DNA of 6,921 nt from Acidimicrobiaceae bacterium (GCA_003133075.1 PKZN01000132.1:230-7150), one strand, 5' to 3'. Counted from the stretch's first letter, positions 1 through 5,464 are shown. Notes: generated by a model not told the origin, from the letters alone. Numbers and translations: made by a program.

Positions 1-272
1 TAGCGACCGAGCGGGCCACGAGGTTCGACACCCTCTCACGCGGTGAAGAGGCGCGCATTGCGTTGGTCCGGGCGCTCTACACGGCCCCGGTGATCGTCTT
101 GCTCGACGAGCTCACGGCGGGACTTGGTCACGAGGAGACCCGAGCGGTACTGGCCCTCCTCGATTCCACCTCCGCCACCGTGGTGGTGGCGACGCACGAT
201 GAGCAGGTCATCGAGTGGGCCGACGTGCTCGTGGAGCTTCGCGCGGGCGAACTCCGCCTCGTTAGACGTTGA
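1..272 (+). CDS. ABC transporter ATP-binding subunit, C-terminal fragment (possibly CydC/CydD-like exporter)
   Basis: The gene is open at the left edge; the readable frame begins at base 3 and gives 89 residues. It is the last part of an ABC nucleotide-binding domain, the ATPase that powers transport across the membrane. Numbering from base 3, the signature region is LSRGE at 11-15 followed by ARIALVRAL, Walker B is VIVLLDE at 30-36, the D-loop region is LTAGLG at 37-42 and the H-loop is VVVATHD at 60-66. The Walker B glutamate and the H-loop histidine are kept, but the signature reads LSRG instead of LSGG, and the usual DEPTAGLD reads DELTAGLG. Such changes occur in one subunit of heterodimeric ABC exporters, including CydDC-type thiol exporters, so a partner gene upstream is likely (inference). 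Walker A and any membrane domain lie outside the window. The last 11 bases overlap the end of the opposing aldo/keto reductase gene. Confidence 0.85.
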   Translation, partial: ATERATRFDTLSRGEEARIALVRALYTAPVIVLLDELTAGLGHEETRAVLALLDSTSATVVVATHDEQVIEWADVLVELRAGELRLVRR

Positions 273-1242
273 CGTTCAACATCCCCTGGGCGTGGTAGCG
301 CTCGCCTTCGACGGCCTCACGCGGCACCGCCGCCTCGAGGGCCTCGACGTCGTCGTCGCTCAAGGTGATCGACTCCGCGGCGATGTTCTCGCGCAGCCAG
401 GTTCGCCGCTTGGTGCCGGGAATTGGCACGACGTCGTCGCCGCGCGTGAGGACCCAGGCGAGGGCCAGTTGAGCGACGGTGACGCCCTTGTCGCGAGCGA
501 TCACCTCCAGGTTCCCCACGAGCGCCAGGTTGTGCTCGAGGGCCTCGCCGTTAAATCGCGGTTGACGACTGCGAAAGTCGCCGTCCGCGTCGCGCGGTGC
601 GGCCGCCTCGTTGGTGAGAAATCCCCGCCCGAGGGGGCTGTAGGCCACGAAGCCGATCCCCAGGCGCCGACAGGTCGCCAACACGCCGTCTTCGGGCTCG
701 CGCGACCAGAGCGAGTACTCGCTCTGCAGCGCGGCGACCGGGTGTACCGCGTGGGCACGCTCGATCGTCGCCGACGCGGCTTCGGAGATGCCGAGGAAAC
801 GGACCTTGCCGGCCTCGACGAGCGACTTCATCGCTCCCCAGGTCTCCTCGATAGGGACGCTGCGGTCCACGCGGTGCTGGTAGTAGAGGTCGATCACCTC
901 GACCCCGAGTCGCTCAAGTGACGCGTCACAGGCCGCCCGCACGTACTCGGGCGAGCCGTTGATACGGAGGAACGAACCGTCGTCGGCGCGTTGGTTGCCG
1001 AACTTCGTCGCCAGCACCACCTCGTCGCGACGTCCCTTGATGGCCGCGCCGACCAGTCGCTCATTGGTGAAGGGCCCGTACATGTCCGCGGTGTCGAGGA
1101 AGTTGACGCCCGAATCCAGCGCCTCGTGGATCGTCGCGATTGACTCCGTGTCGTCACCGACTCCGTAGAACTCACTCATCCCCATGCACCCGAGTCCCTC
1201 GGCGGAGACCTCGAGACCCTGACCTAGCGTGCGACGTTCCAT
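262..1242 (-). CDS. Aldo/keto reductase family oxidoreductase
   Basis: This 326-residue cytosolic NADPH-dependent oxidoreductase reduces carbonyl groups of aldehydes or ketones; the substrate cannot be read from sequence. It starts MERRTLGQGLEVSAEGLGCMGMS, typical of the (beta/alpha)8 aldo/keto reductases that resemble plant-type and YakC-like members. The family signature GVNFLDTADMYG lies at 45-56. The catalytic tetrad is visible: D50, Y55, K80 (in LATKFG) and H123 (in YYQHRVD). The cofactor-binding C-terminal part is also present: YSPLGRGFLT at 201-210 and VPIPGTKRRTWLREN at 272-286. Length is normal for the family. The ATG start is supported by a good ribosome-binding site, AAGGAG (plus-strand 1248-1253), five bases upstream. 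It is the only complete gene here that starts with ATG. It stands alone on its strand, with a CRP-like palindrome directly upstream, and its 3' end overlaps the ABC gene by 11 bases. Confidence 0.95.
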   Translation of the reverse strand: MERRTLGQGLEVSAEGLGCMGMSEFYGVGDDTESIATIHEALDSGVNFLDTADMYGPFTNERLVGAAIKGRRDEVVLATKFGNQRADDGSFLRINGSPEYVRAACDASLERLGVEVIDLYYQHRVDRSVPIEETWGAMKSLVEAGKVRFLGISEAASATIERAHAVHPVAALQSEYSLWSREPEDGVLATCRRLGIGFVAYSPLGRGFLTNEAAAPRDADGDFRSRQPRFNGEALEHNLALVGNLEVIARDKGVTVAQLALAWVLTRGDDVVPIPGTKRRTWLRENIAAESITLSDDDVEALEAAVPREAVEGERYHAQGMLNVNV

Positions 1243-1255
1243 GGTGACTCCTTCA

Positions 1256-1271
1256 TGTGAAATTGCTCACA
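1256..1271. promoter_or_regulatory. CRP/GlxR-like palindromic operator candidate
   Basis: The 16 bases TGTGAAATTGCTCACA form a perfect TGTGA-N6-TCACA dyad, the consensus core for the CRP/FNR family, including actinobacterial GlxR/Cmr-type regulators (TGTGA-N2-TA-N2-TCACA). It ends 13 bases upstream of the reductase ATG and abuts its ribosome-binding site. A site so close to the start would more naturally repress the reductase than activate it. The opposite gene starts 166 bases away. Function is inferred from the motif and position only. Confidence 0.5.
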
Positions 1272-1279
1272 ACAGTGTG

Positions 1280-1285
1280 TTTAAA
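1280..1285 (-). promoter_or_regulatory. Weak candidate -10 element for the aldo/keto reductase
   Basis: TTTAAA on the minus strand lies about 38 bases upstream of the reductase ATG and matches the sigma-70 -10 consensus at four of six positions. No convincing -35 element is found at the proper spacing. If it is used, transcription would begin near 1273 and the CRP-like palindrome would cover the first transcribed bases, a repressor-like arrangement. Very tentative. Confidence 0.2.
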
Positions 1286-1360
1286 GGCCTTCCCGACGAC
1301 TGTAGTGGTTGAGGACGAACTAATTTCTTGCCTATTGGCTGGGGGGGCCAAACATCGAAC

Positions 1361-1392
1361 GCCCGCCTGTTCTGGCAACGGAACAGGCGGGC
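1361..1392 (+). promoter_or_regulatory. Perfect 12-bp inverted repeat (strong hairpin) in the leader of the hemolysin III gene
   Basis: The arms GCCCGCCTGTTC (1361-1372) and GAACAGGCGGGC (1381-1392) are exact reverse complements separated by the 8-base loop TGGCAACG. The next bases, TCCGTTGTCTCT, are only mildly T-rich, so this is not a classic U-tract terminator, although actinobacterial terminators often lack a U-tract. Both neighbouring genes point away from this spot, so an ordinary end-of-gene terminator is not expected. It could be an attenuator in the leader of the hemolysin III gene or the end of an unannotated small RNA. Confidence 0.6.
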
Positions 1393-1402
1393 TCCGTTGT
1401 CT

Positions 1403-1422
1403 CTGGACACTTCTACGTCCAG
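1403..1422 (+). promoter_or_regulatory. Second hairpin in the hemolysin III gene leader
   Basis: The arms CTGGAC (1403-1408) and GTCCAG (1417-1422) are exact reverse complements around an 8-base loop, ACTTCTAC. The hairpin starts 10 bases after the first and ends five bases before the AGGGTGAG ribosome-binding region of the gene at 1438. Its position suggests a possible effect on translation start, but six base pairs in GC-rich DNA can arise by chance. Confidence 0.4.
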
Positions 1423-1437
1423 CCGTAGGGTGAGAAC

Positions 1438-2106
1438 GTGGCGACTGCTCCTCCGATCTCCTCGAACTCACCGGACGCGCCGACTCGACCGCTGCTGCGG
1501 GGCTGGCTCCACGTGGCCGGCGCGGTCCTCTTACCGCTCTGCTCGCCCATCTTGCTCGTACGAGCCCACAACGCCGCCCAGGTGGGGTGGGTGCTCTGTT
1601 ACCTCGTGGGTGTCGAGGCGATGCTGGTGACGAGCGCGCTGTTTCACCGGGTCCGTTGGACCCCCGCGCATCGTCGGGCCTTCAAGCGCGCGGACCACTC
1701 GGCGATCTTTTTGGCCATTACCGGCAGCTATTTGGCGATCGCCGGACTCACCATGCACGGCACCATCCGCTTGGTCTTGTTACTCGTCGTCGCCAGCGGG
1801 GCGGCCGTCGGCATCGCTATTCGCCAACTCACCTTGGACACGCCCAAGTGGGTCAACACGATGCCCTACGCCGTCGTGGGGTGGATGGCCGTCGCGGTCC
1901 TGCCCCAGATCTACCGAGGGGGCGGACCTTGGTGCTTCGCCCTGGTCGCCGCGGGGGGCCTCGCCTACACCCTGGGCGCGCTCGCCTACGCGCTCAAGCG
2001 ACCGGCCCTCTCACCGAGGGTCTTTGGCTACCACGAACTCTTCCACGCCGCGACACTGGTCGGCGCGGGACTGAACTTCTGGGCACTGAGCGTGGCGCTC
2101 CATTAA
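1438..2106 (+). CDS. Hemolysin III / PAQR-family integral membrane protein
   Basis: This 222-residue polytopic inner-membrane protein belongs to the HlyIII/YqfA/PAQR family. Its bacterial role is unclear; proposed roles include membrane homeostasis and metal-dependent hydrolysis, and the hemolysin name is historical. About seven hydrophobic segments are visible (roughly 24-43, 50-68, 87-105, 110-128, 142-156, 164-186, 204-220). The putative metal-site residues are present: S66 and H70 in TSALFH, D86-H87 in RADHSAIF, and H199 and H203 in GYHELFH. The family GSY (96-98) and the AAGGLAYTLGALAYA segment are also there. The GTG start is fixed by an in-frame stop (TAG) four codons upstream, and AGGGTGAG lies just before it. 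The first 20 residues are polar and proline-rich. It is preceded by two hairpins, and its TAA interlocks with the TAA of the opposing phosphatase gene (TTAA, 2103-2106). Confidence 0.92.
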   Translation: MATAPPISSNSPDAPTRPLLRGWLHVAGAVLLPLCSPILLVRAHNAAQVGWVLCYLVGVEAMLVTSALFHRVRWTPAHRRAFKRADHSAIFLAITGSYLAIAGLTMHGTIRLVLLLVVASGAAVGIAIRQLTLDTPKWVNTMPYAVVGWMAVAVLPQIYRGGGPWCFALVAAGGLAYTLGALAYALKRPALSPRVFGYHELFHAATLVGAGLNFWALSVALH

Positions 2107-2696
2107 TCGAGGCGCGGGACCGAGTTGAAGCGAACGAGCTGCGGCGTGGCGCCCCGCACGCCAATGGTGGTGATCGAACCGTTCTCCAGTCGAGTGCGCC
2201 AGGCCGTCGAGGGACTCGCGCCGAGGGCCCAGACGGTGGCCGATTTGATCGGCGAGACGTGACTCACGATCGCCAGGTGGCGCCGGGCGTCGTGCAGCAG
2301 GCTCCTCTCGTCGGCCAGGAGCTCATCCAACGCCCCGTGCACGCGCTGGTCGACTTCGGCGAGCGACTCTCCCCCGCCGAAAGCGAGTTCGTGACCGTGC
2401 TCGAAGGCGCGCCAGTGCTCACCGGTCAAGGCGCTGACCGGTTGTCCGTCTAAGTCGCCGTAGTCGACCTCGATGAAGGCCTCCTTCACGCGGGCGCTGA
2501 GACCGGGCAGGGCGAGGGCCGCGGTCTCTCGAGCGCGCGCGAGGGGTGAGGTCCATACCTGCTCCACCCCCTCTAAGTAGGGTGCCAGGGCCCGGGCCTG
2601 TCGCTCGCCGTGCTCGGTGAGGTGCGGGTCGCTGCGACCAACGAGCAGTCCCTGCGCGTTGGTGGTCGTCTGTCCGTGGCGAACCAGGATGATCAC
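2103..2696 (-). CDS. Histidine phosphatase family protein (single-domain, phosphoglycerate-mutase-like)
   Basis: This 197-residue cytosolic phosphatase of the RHG superfamily works through a phosphohistidine intermediate. It begins MIILVRHGQTTTN, so R6-H7-G8 is the catalytic motif. Other active-site residues are R56 in LARARET, the likely acid E76 in FIEVDYGDLDG, and H146 in VSHVSPIK. Family members act on alpha-ribazole phosphate, sugar phosphates or nucleotides; the substrate here is unknown. The GTG at 2696 is chosen over an upstream in-frame start at 2795. It places the first beta-strand at the N-terminus as the family expects, and it shares GTGA with the stop of the preceding zinc-ribbon gene. 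No ribosome-binding site is visible, so translation probably depends on coupling. In mycobacteria the gene next to the COG1579 gene encodes an RNase H-phosphatase fusion; here the RNase H domain is absent. It is the last gene of the operon. Confidence 0.92.
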   Translation of the reverse strand: MIILVRHGQTTTNAQGLLVGRSDPHLTEHGERQARALAPYLEGVEQVWTSPLARARETAALALPGLSARVKEAFIEVDYGDLDGQPVSALTGEHWRAFEHGHELAFGGGESLAEVDQRVHGALDELLADERSLLHDARRHLAIVSHVSPIKSATVWALGASPSTAWRTRLENGSITTIGVRGATPQLVRFNSVPRLD

Positions 2697-3403
2697 GGCA
2701 ACAAAAGCCGTCCACACTCGGGACAGTCCATGAACGTCTCGGGCGCCTGAGCCTTGAAGCGGTCGAAATCGAGTGGCGACAGCGCCAGGCGACATCCGTC
2801 GCAGCGTCCCTCGACGACGAGGGCGGCGCCGGAGGTGCCCACGCGCGCGAGGGCCGCTTCGTAGCGAGCGCGCAGGGCACCCGGGAGTTGCTCGGCGAGC
2901 GGTGCGCGAGCGGTGCGCAGCGAGACGAGCTCTTCATCCAAGGACGCCTGCAACTGGGCGACCGCGTCGCGCAGTTCGCCTCGTCGAACGACCCCGGGTT
3001 GCGCACGATGCTTGATCTCGCTCACGCGCGATTCGAGGGGCTCGAGCTCGAGGAGTAACTCGAGTTCGCGGTCCTCGCTGCGCGCGAGTAGCTCGTTGAC
3101 GTGGCCGAGCTCGACCTGGAGGGCCGTGAGCTCTCGCGCGTTCGCCGTCGAGGCCCCGAGCGTGGTATCGAGGTCGCGGGCGCGGCGCTTCAGACGCTCC
3201 GACTCGGCGGCGGCCGCGTCGGCGGCGGCCTTTACGGGGGCCAGAGCGGACTCGGCGATCTTCAAATCCGAGAGGAGACCTCGAAGTTCGCTCTCGAGCG
3301 CGACGAGTTCGCGATGTTCGGGCAGGTGGGTCTTTTGGGAGTTCACGCGGTCAATCCAGCGGTCCGCCTCCATCACGGCGCGCACCGCGTCAGTCTCACT
3401 CAC
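2693..3403 (-). CDS. COG1579-family coiled-coil protein with C4 zinc ribbon
   Basis: This is a 236-residue protein with the classic two-part layout of COG1579. Residues about 30-185 form a long helical, coiled-coil region rich in E, L, A and R, containing the family's conserved stretch TANARELTALQVEL (86-99). The C-terminus is a zinc ribbon with CDGC (C201, C204) and CPEC (C227, C230). The biochemical role is not settled; members are thought to bind nucleic acids or act as adaptors, and zinc binding is expected from the cysteines. The GTG start lies four bases after the Nudix stop with only a weak purine-rich sequence before it. The downstream phosphatase start overlaps this stop by four bases. 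The pairing with a histidine phosphatase recalls the mycobacterial Rv2229c-Rv2228c arrangement. Confidence 0.9.
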   Translation of the reverse strand: MSETDAVRAVMEADRWIDRVNSQKTHLPEHRELVALESELRGLLSDLKIAESALAPVKAAADAAAAESERLKRRARDLDTTLGASTANARELTALQVELGHVNELLARSEDRELELLLELEPLESRVSEIKHRAQPGVVRRGELRDAVAQLQASLDEELVSLRTARAPLAEQLPGALRARYEAALARVGTSGAALVVEGRCDGCRLALSPLDFDRFKAQAPETFMDCPECGRLLLP

Positions 3404-3407
3404 CTCG

Positions 3408-3947
3408 TCAGTCTTTCACGCCGAAGGTCGATCGCGACCGGGCGAGCTTGTCCAACGCCGGCGCGAGTCCCGGCTCCGCGCGCCCGGGCGCGAGCACGAA
3501 GTCGAACCAGTCCACTTCGGGGCTCTCGTGATCGGGCGGGTGGGGATCGATCGGCTCGGCGAGGACGACGTAGCGCAGGTCGTAGTGCGTGTGTCCCTTC
3601 GGACCGGGGTGCACGTCCACGTGGAACAGCGTCACCGGATCGACGTGGTGAACGACGAGTCCGGTCTCCTCGGTCGTCTCGCGTAGCGCGGCTGCCTCGG
3701 GCGTCTCACCGGCGTCGATATGGCCACCGGGCTGGACCCAGATGCCCAGGCGTCGGTGTCGGTGCAGGATGATCCCGCGCGAGGAGAGGACGAATGCCGA
3801 GGCGGTCAGGTGGTGCTCATCGGCGTATTCGCTGAACGGGTCGCCGGGCCAGGTGAGCCGCTCTAACGTCGCGGCAATGGACACGGCTTCTCGGTCGTTG
3901 ACCGGCGTGATGCGCGCTATCTGTTGGCGCAGTGCCTCGTGACTCAC
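3408..3947 (-). CDS. Nudix hydrolase
   Basis: This 179-residue soluble enzyme is expected to cleave a nucleoside-diphosphate-linked compound with Mg2+. The complete Nudix box is at 75-97, in the pattern GX5EX7REUXEEXGU. It starts in WVQPGGHIDAGE and has the metal-binding REXXEE core as R89-E90...E93-E94, then G96-L97. An N-terminal helical extension of about 45 residues precedes the fold (LTASAFVLSSRGIILHRHRR). A HTHYDLRYVV segment follows at 119-128, seen in a common actinobacterial subgroup whose substrates are not assigned. The GTG start shares GTGA (3944-3947) with the stop of the preceding flavin-protein gene, and no ribosome-binding site is visible. It sits in the middle of the five-gene operon, close to a histidine phosphatase; these two domains are fused in mycobacterial MutT1, which hints at related nucleotide hydrolysis (inference). 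Confidence 0.94.
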   Translation of the reverse strand: MSHEALRQQIARITPVNDREAVSIAATLERLTWPGDPFSEYADEHHLTASAFVLSSRGIILHRHRRLGIWVQPGGHIDAGETPEAAALRETTEETGLVVHHVDPVTLFHVDVHPGPKGHTHYDLRYVVLAEPIDPHPPDHESPEVDWFDFVLAPGRAEPGLAPALDKLARSRSTFGVKD

Positions 3948-4615
3948 GACTCGCGCAGTAACGCCGCCACCGAAGGTGGCACCTCGATGTCCCCGGTGGC
4001 CATCGCACCATTGGAGTCGGGGACCGGCGCGCCAAAGACGAGTCGCGCGGGCACCGTGCCCGACCAGATCGGCAGCGCCGCGTCGTGCTCATCGTCCTCG
4101 GTCGGCCCCGAGGAGACTTTGGCCGACGCCTCGTCGATGTCGACCGCGACGACCATCGTCAATCGCAGCTCTTGCTCGCTCGACGCGCGCACCTCTTCGG
4201 CACGTCCCGCCAACACGCGCTCGACGAAGAGCGAGAGCACCCTCGCCTTTTCCGTCATGTCGGTGACCTCACGGGCGGCGCCGACGACCGTCACCGACCG
4301 GTACGCGATTGAGGACTCGAAGCCGCTGCGCGCGAGGCGCAGTCCGTCGTAGAGGGTGGCGGTCACGAAGGCCTCACCGTCGCGCGTGATCGACTTGAGG
4401 ATCTCATTGGAGGGGCTGCCGTGCAGGTAGAGGGTGCGGCCGTCTCGCGCGTGGAGTGTCGGCAACGCGACGGGCCGCTCGCGCACCATCGCCGCCACGT
4501 GACAGAGGCGAGCCTCGTCGAGGATCGAATAGATGACCCGTTCGTCGTAGTTGGCCTTCGTCGCGAGCCGTCGCACGCGCGTGCGCGGTCCCGGTCCGAG
4601 CGCGCCGTCGTTCAC
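3944..4615 (-). CDS. Pyridoxamine 5'-phosphate oxidase-fold (COG3467-like) flavin-nucleotide-binding protein
   Basis: This is a 223-residue protein of the FMN-binding split-barrel superfamily, in the subgroup annotated as pyridoxamine 5'-phosphate oxidase family or NimA-like. The N-terminal part reads RRLATKANYDERVIYSILDEARLCHVA (15-41), then LPTLHARDGRTLYLHGSPSN (51-70), which covers the conserved HGS turn near the flavin site. IAYRSVTVVGAAREVTDMTEKARVLS (103-128) is the other typical block. The flavin (FMN or F420) and the substrate cannot be decided. The GTG at 4615 is chosen because it shares GTGA with the stop of the PhzF gene. A longer in-frame start at 4774 would add 53 residues of low-complexity, Arg-rich sequence lying wholly inside the PhzF gene. 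The stop overlaps the Nudix start by four bases. The last 60 residues are less conserved to my eye. Confidence 0.88.
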   Translation of the reverse strand: MNDGALGPGPRTRVRRLATKANYDERVIYSILDEARLCHVAAMVRERPVALPTLHARDGRTLYLHGSPSNEILKSITRDGEAFVTATLYDGLRLARSGFESSIAYRSVTVVGAAREVTDMTEKARVLSLFVERVLAGRAEEVRASSEQELRLTMVVAVDIDEASAKVSSGPTEDDEHDAALPIWSGTVPARLVFGAPVPDSNGAMATGDIEVPPSVAALLRES

Positions 4616-5436
4616 GGACGAATTTCGCCGCTGAGGAAGGTCCGCGTCATCCCGGCGACTTCGACATTGTGCTCGAAGAGTCGTGCGTACATCATCCCCC
4701 CGCGAGCGCTGGCTTGGCGCACCGCCACGGTGGGCGAACCAACCTTCTCCACCCACCACGGCGCGACTGCGCACATGGCGCTGCCGGTGACCGGGTCCTC
4801 CCCGAGGCCGAGGCGCGGGGCGAAGACCCGAATCGAGACGTCGACGCCGGGACCGCCGTGGCAGGCGGCCACCACGATGGAACCGGGCACCGCGAAGAGG
4901 CCGAGTGGATCGACGTTGAGACCGCAGAGCGTGTCGTAGTCCGACACCACCGCCACGACGATCTCGGGACCGGCTTGAAAGCTCTCGTGCACCTCACCCA
5001 GCGCGTCGTTAAAGACGGTCGGATCGAGCGACGAGAGCGCCACGCGCGGCAGGTCGATCCCCAAGAGACCGTCGTTCAGGCGCCGCCCCGAGAGCACACC
5101 GGCGCGCGTGGCGAAGAAGTGCTCCCCGCCGGGTGCGCCGAGTTCGTTCACCAACACGTGCAACGCCGCCAACGTGGCGTGCCCGCAGAGATCGACTTCG
5201 ACGGTCGGGGTGAACCACCGGAGCGACCACTGGTCCCCGACGCGCCGCACGAAGGCCGTCTCGGAGACACCCATCTCGAAGGCGATCTGTTGGAGTTCGT
5301 CGTCGGGGAGGGGGTGTTCGAGCAGGACGACGACCGCGGGGTTGCCTCGCTCGTTCTCCCCAATGAACGCGTCGACCCACCACAGTCGATGCCCGAAGGT
5401 CACGTCGACGGATTCCACCATAAGAGACTGCCACAC
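4612..5436 (-). CDS. PhzF family isomerase / phenazine-biosynthesis-like protein
   Basis: This 274-residue protein has the diaminopimelate-epimerase-like fold. PhzF itself isomerises trans-2,3-dihydro-3-hydroxyanthranilate, but most homologues have unknown substrates, and no other phenazine genes are nearby, so phenazine synthesis is unlikely. Visible family marks are FIGENERGNPAVVV (24-37), GVSETAFV with the catalytic glutamate E59 (56-63), RWFTPTVEVDLCGHATLA (73-90) and the second-domain motif FAPRLGLGEDPVTGSA (205-220). Length is normal. The GTG at 5436 is preferred because GAGGTG lies eight bases upstream. An internal ATG at 5421 has no such site but would suit the fold equally well. It is the first gene of the five-gene operon and the only one with a clear ribosome-binding site. 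It diverges from the gene at 5465 across 28 bases. Confidence 0.93.
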   Translation of the reverse strand: MWQSLMVESVDVTFGHRLWWVDAFIGENERGNPAVVVLLEHPLPDDELQQIAFEMGVSETAFVRRVGDQWSLRWFTPTVEVDLCGHATLAALHVLVNELGAPGGEHFFATRAGVLSGRRLNDGLLGIDLPRVALSSLDPTVFNDALGEVHESFQAGPEIVVAVVSDYDTLCGLNVDPLGLFAVPGSIVVAACHGGPGVDVSIRVFAPRLGLGEDPVTGSAMCAVAPWWVEKVGSPTVAVRQASARGGMMYARLFEHNVEVAGMTRTFLSGEIRP

Positions 5437-5444
5437 CGTCGCGG

Positions 5445-5450
5445 CACCTC
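5445..5450 (-). promoter_or_regulatory. Ribosome-binding site of the PhzF-family gene
   Basis: GAGGTG on the minus strand sits eight bases before the GTG at 5436 and decides that start over the ATG at 5421. It is the only clear Shine-Dalgarno sequence in the five-gene operon, so entry here may set the output of the downstream coupled genes. Confidence 0.6.
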
Positions 5451-5452
5451 GG

Positions 5453-5458
5453 TAGTGT
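5453..5458 (+). promoter_or_regulatory. Candidate -10 element of a leaderless promoter
   Basis: TAGTGT fits the actinobacterial TANNNT -10 pattern and ends six bases before the GTG start at 5465, so the predicted first transcribed base is the G of the start codon. There is no Shine-Dalgarno sequence in the gap, which supports leaderless translation. A poor -35 match (CTGCCA, 5428-5433) lies 19 bases upstream, overlapping the start of the divergent PhzF gene. Confidence 0.55.
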
Positions 5459-5464
5459 TGAACG

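Noticed and set aside
268..280. GTTGA-CGT-TCAAC mini-hairpin at the ABC/reductase convergent junction
   Set aside because: A five-base-pair stem with a 3-base loop and no T-tract is too weak to call a terminator.
124..921. 265-codon plus-strand open frame opposite the aldo/keto reductase
   Set aside because: It is antisense to a gene with a complete catalytic tetrad, has a low-complexity Pro/Trp/Arg-rich start and shows no family motif; long antisense frames are normal in GC-rich DNA.
1253..1275. Resemblance of the minus strand to the E. coli lac operator (TTGTGAGC...AATTTCACA)
   Set aside because: The match is to the TGTGA/TCACA dyad and the lac leader text, without the lac operator centre; the CRP/GlxR reading is simpler.
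2004..2022. Short hairpin GGCCCTC/GAGGGTC followed by TTT inside the HlyIII gene, a possible terminator
   Set aside because: It is within coding sequence, includes a G-T pair and has only three Ts; chance is likely in GC-rich DNA.
1587..2453. 288-codon plus-strand open frame across the HlyIII and phosphatase genes
   Set aside because: It is out of frame with HlyIII and antisense to the phosphatase, is rich in Arg and Gly, and has no recognisable domain.
2697..2795. 33-residue N-terminal extension of the histidine phosphatase from an upstream start
   Set aside because: It would lie entirely inside the zinc-ribbon coding region, and the family starts right at the RHG strand; the GTGA overlap gives a better start.
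2913..3686. 257-codon plus-strand open frame opposite the COG1579 and Nudix genes
   Set aside because: The Ser/Arg-rich composition is that of a shadow frame of an Ala/Leu/Glu-rich coiled coil; both real genes carry clear motifs.
4616..4774. 53-residue N-terminal extension of the flavin protein from an upstream start
   Set aside because: It lies inside the PhzF gene and is Arg-rich and low in complexity; GTG at 4615 overlapping the PhzF stop is better.
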